Counted from the stretch's first letter, positions 36,501-45,569 are shown. The stretch: DNA of 56,137 nucleotides from Nitrospira sp. CG24B (GCA_002869845.2 NEWS02000007.1:71290-127426), one strand, 5' to 3'. Notes: generated by a model from the letters alone, not told the origin. Numbers and translations are program-made.

Positions 36501-36824
36501 CTAACCGCGGGACAAACTGCTCTGGACATGATCGTCGAGAAGATGGGTCAATCGCTCCCGATCCTCAGGACTGATGGAAATAATTTTCGCGCCTAATTTG
36601 GGTGTACGCACGTGAATGACTTCCAACTCGCAGGTTACGGACCGTCCCCCCTCAAGCTCTATCAAAAGCTGGAGCCCATCACCGCGCTTCACGAACAGAC
36701 GGCTTTCTAGACGAACGCCGGACTCGCTCACGTCGAGCACCTTGCACGGCGCCGAGAGCGAGCCGCGCTGCAAGCGACCGACACGGCTGACATCGACACG
36801 CGAATGCTTACGCTTGAAAGCCAT
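36501..36824 (-). CDS. PilZ-domain protein (5 of 5)
   Basis: A 107-residue PilZ protein, almost domain only. RKHSRV near the N-terminus and DVSESGVRL are the c-di-GMP motifs. The strands CELEVIHVRTPKLGAKII and the helix SPEDRERLTHLLDD complete it. It follows the DUF1499 gene by 68 bases on the same strand and could belong to the DUF2914-FKBP-DUF1499 unit. Confidence 0.87.
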   Translation of the reverse strand: MAFKRKHSRVDVSRVGRLQRGSLSAPCKVLDVSESGVRLESRLFVKRGDGLQLLIELEGGRSVTCELEVIHVRTPKLGAKIISISPEDRERLTHLLDDHVQSSLSRG

Positions 36825-36892
36825 AACCCATCCCCTTTATGTCCGGCATCATAACAGGAGGAAGGATCATGTCGAAGCAATTACAGAAATGC

Positions 36893-37255
36893 CTAAAGCT
36901 GTCTGCCCACCAAGGCTCGCACCTGTTCCATGCGTTTTCGGTTGACACCAAGATCGCTGTAGCCCGTGCGGGACGCAGAACGAAAGTGAACCGTCTTCGT
37001 GGTTTCATCGAAGAGAAACTCCACGTCATCAACGAAGCGAAGGAGCAGGGATGTGAATTCGTAATGGAGATAGGACTCGTCCTCATCGACGAGCTTGCTC
37101 CGAGACAATGTTGCGAGCACCGCTTTCAACGCCTCTTTGGCTTCCGCGCGAGACTTCTTGTACGGAAACGGCGCGATGGCGTGACCCACATCAGTCGCCT
37201 GCGTCGACACGCAATTAGGGCTGAGAGGACAAGGAGGAAGAGTCCGCTGGCTCAT
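36893..37255 (-). CDS. DUF1499 family protein
   Basis: A 120-residue protein with clear DUF1499 marks: CPLSPNCVSTQATD with two cysteines near the N-terminus, then YEFTSLLLRFVDDVEFLFDE and the C-terminal SASRTGYSDLGVNRKRMEQVR. No signal peptide is evident. The function of the family is unknown; it is often found with stress or photosynthesis genes. The ATG overlaps the FKBP stop by 4 bases, so translation is coupled. Confidence 0.88.
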   Translation of the reverse strand: MSQRTLPPCPLSPNCVSTQATDVGHAIAPFPYKKSRAEAKEALKAVLATLSRSKLVDEDESYLHYEFTSLLLRFVDDVEFLFDETTKTVHFRSASRTGYSDLGVNRKRMEQVRALVGRQL

Positions 37256-37659
37256 TGGGCCCGCACTGTACTCGTTTCAATTACCGCCCGCAACCAAATC
37301 TCTGCCCCCAGCACGGCATGAGGCGGGATGAGATCCGAAAGACCTTTGTCTCGATAGGCCAAGTGGGGACTGATGCGCACCTTCCGATAGCCGCCGACTT
37401 TCATGCCAATCAGCGCCTGCTCGACGCCGGCCATCACTTCACGACGACCGAGTGTGACAGTACGATCGATCAGCGTGACGCCGTCCTGGATCCTGATCTT
37501 CTCTTTTGGCACATACTCCGCCTGTTTCTCATTGAGCAGTACCTCGTCTCCCTTGTTCAGATAGAGCCGCACGTTATAGACGACATGGTCGCCTTTCTGA
37601 GCTACTTGTCCGGCCCCTTCCCGCTCGTCAAGTAATGTGAGGCCGCTCAACCGTTTCAT
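37252..37659 (-). CDS. FKBP-type peptidyl-prolyl cis-trans isomerase
   Basis: A 135-residue FKBP-like domain: GDHVVYNVRLYLNKGDEVL, a VMAGVEQALIGMKVGGYRKVRISPHLAYRDKGL stretch, and IPPHAVLGAEIWLRAV at the end. The GVEQALxGMKVGxxRxVxIxPxLAYG pattern is diagnostic of the family. The usual active-site aromatic residues are only partly kept, so folding activity may be weak. No signal peptide is visible, so it is probably cytoplasmic. It lies between DUF2914 (9 bases upstream) and DUF1499 (overlapping). Confidence 0.87.
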   Translation of the reverse strand: MKRLSGLTLLDEREGAGQVAQKGDHVVYNVRLYLNKGDEVLLNEKQAEYVPKEKIRIQDGVTLIDRTVTLGRREVMAGVEQALIGMKVGGYRKVRISPHLAYRDKGLSDLIPPHAVLGAEIWLRAVIETSTVRAQ

Positions 37660-37668
37660 GATCAGAGT

Positions 37669-38778
37669 TCAATACGACAGAGTCGTCAGCGTCGGATTGG
37701 CTTCACGCTGGCCTTCAACCGTGACCGACATCCGTCCAATGATGCGCCCATCTTCTGCTTCAACATCCACACGCCAGTCGCCGGGGTCCAGTCCTTGTTT
37801 AAAACTGTACGCCCGATACCCGCCCTCGCGTCCGCCTGAGATCTTGAGCGGGATTTTGTCCGCATGTGTAAAAGGCCGGTTGTCGTTCGGACGATAGTAC
37901 CAGTGGTGATAGATCGTGGTGTTGAGATCGATCGGTGCAAAGACCCCAGTAAAGCAGTAGATCGGCGTGTTCGCGGGATAGGTCGTATCGGAGCGCTTCC
38001 AGATCTCATACCACTCTTTTGCAAAAGCCAGTTCGAACTGATCGCCGGCTCGCTTCACGTCATGATAGATCCCTCCGAACTTGAACGACAACGGCACTGG
38101 TGGGATCCAATTAAGAAAATAGAACCCGACCAGCAGGCCGATTAATGCCGAAGCGGGGACGGTCATCCCGATCGCTTCGCGGCGTGATCGATCGGGATTA
38201 TTACGATAGATCAACTGCGCCACTCGCAAGACCACCGCAACGCTCAGCATCGCTCCGATCACAAAGATGATCGAGTTCATGTAGCCCGTTATTACAGGGA
38301 GAAAAAACGTGAAGAACGCGAAACACACCACGGCATAAAGGCCAATCAACAGTCGAAGATTTGAGAGTCGATCACGCAAAAACTCGTTGGCCACCAAGAG
38401 CATGATCAGCAGCGCAAAAAAGACCGCTGTGCCGGTGAACGTGGCGCTTCGTGAGTAGAAAATTGTATAGGCACTGAAGAGACCACCCAACAGGAACTGA
38501 CTCGCCATGGGATAGTAAGGACGGCTCTCCAACACCCAGCGTGTAAAACGGGAATACGAGGCGAGCTTGGCATGATCAGATGGAGGCTCGACCCCCAACC
38601 GTCCCGTCAAAACGATCAGAGCCCCGAGCAAGACCAGATAGAGGAGCAGAATCAAGTTATCCAGCAGCCGGTCGATTCGTGTGAGCGTGAGCGTATCGTA
38701 GGTCACGCCGGAGAGGAAGCACACCGCTGGCATGAAGGGTTTGGCCAGAATAGACTGAACCTTTGCCAGAGGACTCAT
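37669..38778 (-). CDS. DUF2914-domain integral membrane protein
   Basis: A 369-residue protein. The first 250 residues contain about eight predicted membrane helices (for example LILLLYLVLLGALIVLTGRL and VICFAFFTFFLPVITGYM-like stretches). The last 100 form a DUF2914 domain outside the membrane, with GVFAPIDLNTTIYHHWYYR, GGYRAYSFKQGLDPGDWRVDVE and a final GRMSVTVEG. The domain is often fused to other modules and may sense extracytoplasmic signals; its role is unknown. It heads a tight unit with FKBP and DUF1499. Confidence 0.82.
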   Translation of the reverse strand: MSPLAKVQSILAKPFMPAVCFLSGVTYDTLTLTRIDRLLDNLILLLYLVLLGALIVLTGRLGVEPPSDHAKLASYSRFTRWVLESRPYYPMASQFLLGGLFSAYTIFYSRSATFTGTAVFFALLIMLLVANEFLRDRLSNLRLLIGLYAVVCFAFFTFFLPVITGYMNSIIFVIGAMLSVAVVLRVAQLIYRNNPDRSRREAIGMTVPASALIGLLVGFYFLNWIPPVPLSFKFGGIYHDVKRAGDQFELAFAKEWYEIWKRSDTTYPANTPIYCFTGVFAPIDLNTTIYHHWYYRPNDNRPFTHADKIPLKISGGREGGYRAYSFKQGLDPGDWRVDVEAEDGRIIGRMSVTVEGQREANPTLTTLSY

Positions 38779-38912
38779 GCCGTTACTGTGCGAAACATGG
38801 TTGGTTCCTTCAATGGAATAGTTGTTTGGGAAAGGAACTCTTGAAGAAGCTCAGATACTCGTCGAGTTGATCTGTCCACGAAATACACTCGAGCATCGCA
38901 CGTTACGCCAGG

Positions 38913-40013
38913 TCACACAAATGCGGGCAGCGGAGCGTACGCAACGGGATGACCGATCACCCGTTCCAACCACGGCGCCATGGCCTCTTCTGGGAGGGGT
39001 GCTTGATTCAGGCGCGCTTCGATCTTGAACTGTCCATTGACTCCGACGATCCCGATAATCGCCGACGCATCCTCAGCGTCAGGCAACATCGCCTGCGTCT
39101 GAAATTCACAGAGCGTGGCGTACAGGAGGCCGTGTGGTCGGATCGCATTCTGCACCTCAGGGAGATCATCCAGCGGACAGTGGACAGAACAGCGATAGGC
39201 CAGTCGCGCTCCCGGTTCGATCCCTTGAAATTCTTCCAAGGCTGCTTCTGAAAATCCTGTGAGATAGGCACGCACTCCGGCCGGTTCTGGATTGAACGTC
39301 TCGGCAAGCTTGCTGGCCGGCACGAGGAATTCAAACGCATCGGACGTGTTGTACTCGAACTGGCAGGGACCAAACGCGTCGGGCCATGAGCAGAAGAATG
39401 GAATGGACGCATCGGCAGAACGAAGGACCACCGCGTGTTTCTCCACATGCGTCTCGATCGGCAGATCCAGCACGGTGATCGCGTCGAGGAACGCCGCCCG
39501 CCGTTCATCCAGCCAACGTGTGCGATCAACATCGCCACGCGTTTCACCGGGGGTAATCACCACCTGGGTCTGAAGACGAACCCGGATGAAGGAATGGGCA
39601 TGCCGAAACCCGATCCACAACATGGCGCGTTGGTCATGCAGCTGCAGCGTGTCTCGAATGCGCCAGGGATGGCTGATGGAGCAATAGGTACCAATATCTT
39701 GATGACGCTGATAGACCGTGTGATAGGCCCCGGAGAGAAGAAAGAAATCGCCGCGCCATTGTTCCCGTATATGGACGAGCGTGACGTCTTCCGTGGCCCA
39801 GGGATCAAGCTGATCAAAGCCGTCGAACGACCCGACCGTCCATTCCTCCACATAGCAGATCACGTCGCTGGCAGGCGAGACCGGCTTCAGCCCAAGCGTG
39901 GCAAGTCGGTCTCCTACGGCAAGGGCCTCACCGAAGCTCAAGGCCGTCGTCGTTTCCCACCGTCGCTCACGCACTTCGGGAGATCCTTGACGATAGCTTG
40001 AGAGTCCTGTCAC
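38913..40013 (-). CDS. Conserved-looking protein of unknown function, 366 residues
   Basis: No family is recognised. The protein is soluble, mixed alpha/beta and slightly acidic, without signal or membrane segments. Features include an HIREQWRGDFFLLSGAYHTVY segment, a clustered FFCSWPDAFGPCQFEY and an AYRCSVHCPLDDLPE. Several His/Cys could bind metal. The frame has good coding character over its whole length. GTG 40013 is used; a GTG at 39974 with AAGGAT upstream is an alternative. Confidence 0.55.
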   Translation of the reverse strand: MTGLSSYRQGSPEVRERRWETTTALSFGEALAVGDRLATLGLKPVSPASDVICYVEEWTVGSFDGFDQLDPWATEDVTLVHIREQWRGDFFLLSGAYHTVYQRHQDIGTYCSISHPWRIRDTLQLHDQRAMLWIGFRHAHSFIRVRLQTQVVITPGETRGDVDRTRWLDERRAAFLDAITVLDLPIETHVEKHAVVLRSADASIPFFCSWPDAFGPCQFEYNTSDAFEFLVPASKLAETFNPEPAGVRAYLTGFSEAALEEFQGIEPGARLAYRCSVHCPLDDLPEVQNAIRPHGLLYATLCEFQTQAMLPDAEDASAIIGIVGVNGQFKIEARLNQAPLPEEAMAPWLERVIGHPVAYAPLPAFV

Positions 40014-40055
40014 CTCTCAGGCACACAGCGCCTCTCACCACAGGTCCATACAGGC

Positions 40056-40712
40056 TCATTCTTGCAGGAGGCGACGCGCTGGGCGTAACGCCTTATTGTC
40101 AATCGTCGTGTCGCTGATCAGCCGATCAAGTCCGTCCTTCAAAGTCGCCGCTAGCTGTTCGCGCACGTCATCTTCATTGAACCAAAATACCGTTCGGCTC
40201 CGCCCCCCTTCAATGGTACGGATGGTGGTGCTTCGGTCGGCGAGGTTCCTGGCCTGAATCGTAAACCGGCTGGTGGTATCAATCACGGTTGAAAACACTC
40301 GGCTCTTCACCGTAGTGGAAAAATCCTGCACCTGTCCACTGATGACAATATCGGCATCCGCGGCAGATCCAGCCGTGGCCACACGTACATTCCAAACCCG
40401 ATCTCGCCACCCGCGGGTTCGTAAGCGATCCGCCAGGCGCTGCGTGATCGCGCTGGCAGGCCGATCACCCAACACATCGAATTGCGTGGTGCCGCCCCAG
40501 AGATGCGTGCGCGTGCCCACACGACTCTTGTCTGCCCGTCGATCGTCAAACGGTTCGATGGCGATCTTGACCGGCTCGATGTCGGTCACCTGCACCATCG
40601 GGGGCTTCTCCCGCAAATCCATATACCGCATCTCTCCTGTTCCCCTACAGCTGGCCAGCAGGGTCGCCATCATGATGGCACAGCCCAAAACTCGCAATGA
40701 CGATTGCTTCAC
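40056..40712 (-). CDS. Putative lipoprotein
   Basis: A 218-residue protein with a lipoprotein signal: MKQSSLRVLG, a hydrophobic stretch, and lipobox LASC with Cys22. The mature part has IAIEPFDDRRADKSRVG, LADRLRTRGW and a domain (ADADIVISGQVQDFSTTVKSRVFS) resembling YajG/TPR-less outer-membrane lipoproteins that bind or organise envelope components. Family assignment is weak. GTG 40712 fits best: GGAGG lies 5 bases upstream and the signal begins there. Confidence 0.72.
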   Translation of the reverse strand: MKQSSLRVLGCAIMMATLLASCRGTGEMRYMDLREKPPMVQVTDIEPVKIAIEPFDDRRADKSRVGTRTHLWGGTTQFDVLGDRPASAITQRLADRLRTRGWRDRVWNVRVATAGSAADADIVISGQVQDFSTTVKSRVFSTVIDTTSRFTIQARNLADRSTTIRTIEGGRSRTVFWFNEDDVREQLAATLKDGLDRLISDTTIDNKALRPARRLLQE

Positions 40713-40794
40713 AGGCTCCTCCCGGTCAAAGGTCAAAAAGAGTGGCGGCCCAGTCTACCCAAGTTTGGTGCCAGAGACAATTAGGATAAATAAG

Positions 40795-41418
40795 TTACGG
40801 GGTGACGAGGGGGGACAGTGATCGAAAGGTTTCGCACGCCAGCTGAGCCAACTGACCCTCCCGTACTCGAGAATCTGCCAAAGGCACACAGCGCACGACC
40901 TTTAGAAACGACCGTTCAGCCAACACGGCAGCAATCTGGGCCTTTCGATCATGGGTGATCGGCAGCGTATAGCCCTCCCCGTGTTTCCACTCCCATAACG
41001 ACGGTGCCAGAGAAAGTTCGAGGTCTTTTCCTGCGAGCTGATGAAAGCGGCCGAGCAGCTGGCGCTTGTATCGCCCGATCTCTGAGCCTTCCAGCAAGAG
41101 CGCACAGACCACATGATGGCCCCACCAGACCAGCGTACGGAACGTGAACGTATTCGCGCCGGAGAAGTGTTTAGGACAATCCAGATATTGATACGGGAAA
41201 TCTTCCAGATGCTCCCCTTTTACCAACTGGTGGAGGTGTGGATCGAAATCAGAAGGGGCAACAAGCGACAGACCTGCCAACTCATTCTGTAAGGCGCCTT
41301 GCGTCGCCTCGAGCATGACTCGTATTTTTGTCGTGATCGTGGCCTTTTTGCGAAAGAACTCCGCATTGGCCAGCAACAGAGTTTCGTCATCGGTAAACAC
41401 AGTGGAGTAGGACCTCAT
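40795..41418 (-). CDS. Protein of unknown function, 207 residues
   Basis: No family is recognised. The sequence is soluble and helical in its first half, with YLDCPKHFSGANTFTFRTLVWWGHHVVCALLLEG in the middle and SLWEWKHGEGYTLPI later. The frame has good coding character and begins at ATG 41418. It lies on the same strand as the lipoprotein and unknown genes around it, 82 bases before the lipoprotein start. Confidence 0.55.
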   Translation of the reverse strand: MRSYSTVFTDDETLLLANAEFFRKKATITTKIRVMLEATQGALQNELAGLSLVAPSDFDPHLHQLVKGEHLEDFPYQYLDCPKHFSGANTFTFRTLVWWGHHVVCALLLEGSEIGRYKRQLLGRFHQLAGKDLELSLAPSLWEWKHGEGYTLPITHDRKAQIAAVLAERSFLKVVRCVPLADSRVREGQLAQLACETFRSLSPLVTP

Positions 41419-41463
41419 GGCAGGGACTGAAGGGATGATGCTCCCTTCCTCATCAACTCCGGA

Positions 41464-41835
41464 TTACTTGTAGCGTGTTTCGAACGCCGCGATAGCCAGT
41501 TCGTATAGCCGTCGACAGTCCGCACAGCGCAGCCGCACCAGATCCTGAAAGACATCCATCTCGCGAAGCGTCAAGGAGGCGTGATGCGAGGAAACGCAAG
41601 CCTTGAGGAATTCTTCGCCCGGCGGCTCGTCTCGTGAAGTGCCTTCTCCCGTTAGGTGTTGAGCCGAAGCTGCTTGCGACGTGACCGCAGTGACCGTCAG
41701 GTAATGGGCCGACTTGCATGAGCTGCAAGAAAGCACCACTGCCTTCTCATCTGTCATGCGCTTGACAGTCACACACAGCGGATGGACCGACCAACACTGC
41801 TGAAGAAAGGCTCCGCTTCGGACGATCTGTACCAT
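41464..41835 (-). CDS. Putative zinc-binding protein with two CxxC pairs
   Basis: A 123-residue protein. CSSCKSAH near residue 37 and CADCRRLY near residue 104 could form a split four-Cys zinc site. Between them are an acidic Ser/Glu-rich stretch and a helix (LREMDVFQDLVRLR). No family is recognised. The stop lies 45 bases before the 207-residue gene start, so the two are probably co-transcribed. Confidence 0.5.
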   Translation of the reverse strand: MVQIVRSGAFLQQCWSVHPLCVTVKRMTDEKAVVLSCSSCKSAHYLTVTAVTSQAASAQHLTGEGTSRDEPPGEEFLKACVSSHHASLTLREMDVFQDLVRLRCADCRRLYELAIAAFETRYK

Positions 41836-42045
41836 TATAGTTTCGCTACACCATCACGCGGCGTGAAGCTCGCTCACCCAAGGTTCAGCTAACCGAACAG
41901 AGTAATCACACGAAAGGAGAGTAGAAGCGCTTGCGCCCGATCCCGGTCCGCAAGGGCAACGGACCATTCATGCACTGAATGGCTTTGGAGCAAACACCAA
42001 ACCGTCCCTAGCGCAAGCGCGCAGGACGAGACGGCGAACCGGAAT

Positions 42046-42336
42046 TCATGACGGGACTACCACAGTGGGCCCATCTTTCTTCAAAGAAGGAGCGACAGTC
42101 CCCTCCGGAACCGATCGACAGGTTTTGCACACCCGTGGCCGTGCTTTCAGAAAGGAGACTTTTCCACTGGCGAGGCAACTGTAATGGACGAACTCGTCAC
42201 AGATTGTGCAACGAGACCAGCCTCCCCGGAGCATCGTTTTGTCCCGATAGAGATCTTCTCGACACACTCGGCAAAGACGGGCCTCGACCCCGAGCAGCAT
42301 CGCCTCCCATTCCCCGCCACCTTTTCGAATACTCAT
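42046..42336 (-). CDS. C4HC3 (PHD/RING-like) zinc-finger protein
   Basis: About 96 residues. The spacing is C-x2-C, 17 residues, C-x2-C, 4, H, 2, C, 15, C-x2-C: CRVC, CTIC, DEFVH-YS-C and CKTC. This meets the PHD-type C4HC3 consensus, a cross-brace zinc finger common in eukaryotes and rare in bacteria. The conserved PHD Trp before the last Cys pair is absent, so a double zinc ribbon of another kind is possible. ATG 42336 has no strong ribosome site; ATG 42300 is an alternative. Confidence 0.5.
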   Translation of the reverse strand: MSIRKGGGEWEAMLLGVEARLCRVCREDLYRDKTMLRGGWSRCTICDEFVHYSCLASGKVSFLKARPRVCKTCRSVPEGTVAPSLKKDGPTVVVPS

Positions 42337-42573
42337 AAGAGCAGGAGTATAGCGGGGCGATCGGCGGGAATACAAGCGAAGGGAGAGGTTATAGGGGCGA
42401 GAGAGTGCCATGGTCGCGTTTGACTGCAAGACGCGACTCTATACCTTATAGGAATTGGGCATGCACAGAACAAGATGTGACCCCACCATCTCGCTTTCGC
42501 AGATCAACACAGGAAGGCGAATTGAACACTCCCCACCATGCGTTGGGCGATAGGGTTGGACATCTTTGGACAT

Positions 42574-43044
42574 CTATAGACGGCCACTCTTCGTGGCACA
42601 GACGAGGCTCAGCTGACGCTCACGTTCTGCAACGGCAAGACGCTTGGCTTGGCGTTCTCCATAGTGCGACACCATGAACTTGCGCTTACGACTGTCGCCT
42701 TGCTCGTCGACCCAGGAGGCCAGCCAAAAGACACGAACGGATCCGGTCCTTGGATTATCCACTTGTTCGTATCTGCCGACGCCTGGAATGCCCGATGTAT
42801 TGTTCCGACGAAGGCGAGTGCGGACCCAAATGGCATGGACGTAGGTAGAGTATCGCCGAAGCAGTTCATCTCGATAGGCCTCAGCCGCCTTCAAGGCCTT
42901 ACCTTTCCCTCCATGGATTGCATCGGAGAACGTCTTCACGGCGATATCGTTGTGTCGTTGCACCGTGACCCGCCACGCATGGGTTCGGCTTACCTCATGA
43001 TCGACGCGGATAATGTTGCGGAAGGTAGACATGTTGTAACGCAT
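42574..43044 (-). CDS. AP2/ERF-domain DNA-binding protein
   Basis: A 156-residue protein. The N-terminal half carries a degenerate AP2-like repeat (ISRVD-like start, HAWRVTVQRHNDIAVKTFSD, GKGKALKAAEAYRDELL). The second half is a clear AP2 domain: RRNNTSGIPGVGRYEQ, WLASWVDEQGDSRKRKFMVSHYGERQAKRLAVAERE. In bacteria these domains occur in homing endonucleases and in small DNA-binding proteins; no nuclease domain is present here. Start is ATG 43044 or 43032. A hairpin-rich stretch lies directly upstream. Confidence 0.8.
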   Translation of the reverse strand: MRYNMSTFRNIIRVDHEVSRTHAWRVTVQRHNDIAVKTFSDAIHGGKGKALKAAEAYRDELLRRYSTYVHAIWVRTRLRRNNTSGIPGVGRYEQVDNPRTGSVRVFWLASWVDEQGDSRKRKFMVSHYGERQAKRLAVAERERQLSLVCATKSGRL

Positions 43045-43059
43045 TCCCACCCGCGCTAA

Positions 43060-43184
43060 GCGGCGGCGCGAAGCAACTAGAGGTTGTGCAGCCGCTGGTT
43101 CGGGACGCGCTTCGCGGTTCGAACTATGAGCGCTTACCGCGAAACTGTTTGAGTGACGCAAAGCATTGCTCAAACAATGTTTCG
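43060..43184. repeat. Cluster of three hairpins upstream of the AP2 gene
   Basis: Hairpin 1: GCGGC (43060) with GCCGC (43091-43095), extended by GCAAC/GTTG. Hairpin 2: GTTCG (43098-43102) with CGAAC (43120-43124). Hairpin 3: CGAAAC-TGTTTGAG (43140-43153) with CTCAAACA-at-GTTTCG (43169-43184), a 14-bp stem with a 2-base bulge. They sit between the AP2 start and the prenyl synthase gene. They may be a regulatory RNA, an operator array or a mobile palindrome. The remaining 43185-43638 shows no credible gene. Confidence 0.5.
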
Positions 43185-43638
43185 GCTGATCCGTGCAAGA
43201 GCCGGATCGTCTACTCATTCGTAACGCGCCAATGTTTTGTCAGAATCATGCGCCACACTCATCCCTTTCCAATCAGCGATAACGACATCCCGTTGCTGTT
43301 AGACCGCGACATATTGTGAAGCGCGACACATTTTCCGACGATCCAGAGGCTCCGTCAAGACTCAATTGGGATGAATGACGATCAAGCACGCTTAATTCCT
43401 TGATCTGCTAGACCTTTTGCCCTTGCTTGCTTTTTCAGAAGAGGGAGATCGGTGAGCTCCTACTGCGCGCATGCACCGAACACCACCCACGAGATAAACT
43501 CCAATCAGTCCCGTGTGCGCGGTGCGCGAGCACAGGAGACCACGAGTTTCCTCTCCCACCTCTCCCGTTTGACTGATCCCTAATCGTTTGTTACTCTCCG
43601 CGCGAATCAGAGCTGGGCCCCAACAAGAGCGAGACTTC

Positions 43639-44529
43639 ATGGACATTGCGAACTATTTGGAGCAGAAACGCATCGAGGTTGACCGGTTTCTCGACTTCGT
43701 ATCTCCGCCTGCTGCTGTACCACCGACGACGCTGCATGAGAGCATGCGTTATAGCCTGACGGCAGGCGGGAAACGGGTGCGGCCCATACTCACGATCGCC
43801 GCGGCAGAAGCATTAGACCAGACACCGCCCGGTCTCATGGCGGTCGCCTGCTCGCTGGAACTCATTCATACCTATTCCCTGATCCACGACGATCTGCCTT
43901 CTATGGACAACGATGACTTTCGCCGTGGGAAACCGACGAATCACAAAGTCTACGGCGAAGCCATGGCCATTCTGGCCGGCGACGCGCTGCTCACAATGGC
44001 CTTCGACTTGATCAGCAGGCCAGATCTCATGAAAGGCTGCGATCCGGTGCGGCAAGTCCGCATTATTCAAGAATTGGCATTTGGCTCCGGCAACATCGGC
44101 ATGGTGGGCGGCCAGGTGTTCGACATCCAGGCTGAAAACAAGGACATCGATCTGCCGACCCTTCAGAACATTCATAAGCACAAGACCGGCATGCTCATGC
44201 GCGCCGCGGTCCGCATGGGCGCCATCGCCGCTGGAGCGAGTGACCGTCAACTCGACGACATGACCGGCTATGCTGAGGATATTGGCCTGGCCTTTCAAAT
44301 CGCCGATGACGTACTGAACGTGACCGGTACCAGGGAAGAGCTGGGGAAGAATCCCAACACAGATGCGGAGCGCGGGAAGAAAACCTATCCGACGTTCTAT
44401 GGGGTAGACGGAGCCAAGAGATTGGCTGACGACTGTGTGACCCGCGCCATCAACCGGCTCTCATCGTTTGGGCCTTCCGCCGATCCGTTGCGCGAAATCG
44501 CGCGGTATATCACAAGCCGCAAGAACTGA
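43639..44529 (+). CDS. ispA: Short-chain prenyl diphosphate synthase (IspA/CrtE type)
   Basis: A 296-residue trans-isoprenyl diphosphate synthase that makes farnesyl or geranylgeranyl diphosphate. The first Asp-rich motif is DDLPSMDNDD; the second is DDVLNVTG; GGKRVRP and VYGEAMAILAGDALLT are also typical. Chain length depends on residues before the first motif (THTYSLIHDD), which fit FPP synthase. The carotenoid-type gene downstream suggests a possible pigment role. ATG 43639 is preferred over the upstream frame start. Confidence 0.92.
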   Translation: MDIANYLEQKRIEVDRFLDFVSPPAAVPPTTLHESMRYSLTAGGKRVRPILTIAAAEALDQTPPGLMAVACSLELIHTYSLIHDDLPSMDNDDFRRGKPTNHKVYGEAMAILAGDALLTMAFDLISRPDLMKGCDPVRQVRIIQELAFGSGNIGMVGGQVFDIQAENKDIDLPTLQNIHKHKTGMLMRAAVRMGAIAAGASDRQLDDMTGYAEDIGLAFQIADDVLNVTGTREELGKNPNTDAERGKKTYPTFYGVDGAKRLADDCVTRAINRLSSFGPSADPLREIARYITSRKN

Positions 44530-44624
44530 GGCTCCCTGCTGACAGGTCTTGCAAAATCATGACGCCTGTTCGCTTGTCGGCACCGCTATTGCTGCCCCAT
44601 TAAGAACTCACAGCCTAAAACTTG

Positions 44625-45431
44625 ATGGAAGTCTTTGACCTCTTTATTAAGACGATTGTCCTTCGCCCCTATGTCTTTCTTTTTCTGGCCGCATTTCTTT
44701 TCTCCGCGATCAAACTGATTGGCTGGCCACGCACCTGGCGCTTCTGGCTCATCAGCTGGGCAACGGCGTTCGTCTGTGAATTCTCGTCCACGCGAACCGG
44801 CATCCCCTTCGGCTGGTACTTCTACAATGGCTCGACCGTCGGCCAAGAGCTCTATTTTTTCGACGTGCCGTTCATGGATTCCATCTCGTTCAGCTTCCTG
44901 CTGTTTGCTTCCTACTGCGTCGCGCTCGGGCTGCTGCTACCGCTCACATCATCGCCAACACATGCCCGCTTTTCTCTACGGGAGTTGACCTTCAATCTGA
45001 GTGCGCGGACCAGTTGGGGGGTCTATGCCCTCACCGCGTTCCTCTTCGCCTTTGTCGATATGGTGATTGATCCGGTCGCTCTGCGCGGCGATCGTTGGTT
45101 CTTGGGCAAAATCTACTATTACCCCGACCCGGGCTGGCATTTCGGTGTTCCCGTGGCCAACTACATCGGCTGGGCTGTGGTGGGACTCATTTCACTGGCT
45201 ATCTATTTCCCGCTGGACCGACGCCTCACCCCTCTCTCAGCACCCCAATTACTCACTCAGCGGCTATTGCTAGGAGTCGGGCTGTATTATGGAGTCTTGG
45301 CCTTCAACCTCGGCATGACATTTTGGATCGGCGAAACGTTCATGGGCCTGAGCGGCCTGCTCATGCATCTCCCCATCCTCGTCCTGCTCGTTGCCCGCCT
45401 TTCTCACGTTCGGCGATACCACCCTACCTAA
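44625..45431 (+). CDS. CruF-like carotenoid biosynthesis protein
   Basis: A 268-residue integral membrane protein of the DUF422/CruF family with about seven helices. FSSTRTGIPFGWYFY, DVPFMDSISFSFLLFASY, FAFVDMVIDPVALRGDRWFLG and HFGVPVANYIGWAVVG are family blocks with conserved acidic residues. CruF hydrates the end of carotenoids (1',2'-hydratase). It follows the prenyl synthase by 95 bases. Substrate is inferred from family, not shown. Confidence 0.85.
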   Translation: MEVFDLFIKTIVLRPYVFLFLAAFLFSAIKLIGWPRTWRFWLISWATAFVCEFSSTRTGIPFGWYFYNGSTVGQELYFFDVPFMDSISFSFLLFASYCVALGLLLPLTSSPTHARFSLRELTFNLSARTSWGVYALTAFLFAFVDMVIDPVALRGDRWFLGKIYYYPDPGWHFGVPVANYIGWAVVGLISLAIYFPLDRRLTPLSAPQLLTQRLLLGVGLYYGVLAFNLGMTFWIGETFMGLSGLLMHLPILVLLVARLSHVRRYHPT

Positions 45432-45569
45432 TACTGCGGTGGCATTCACGCTGAGGAATTTGTATAGTGAGACACAGTCTGCTGTGGTCATGTAGAGAAG
45501 AGACGGTGGTGCAGTCCTGACCTACCGCAGAGCCCCCTAACTCGACCCATACGCTCAATAGACTTCGTT

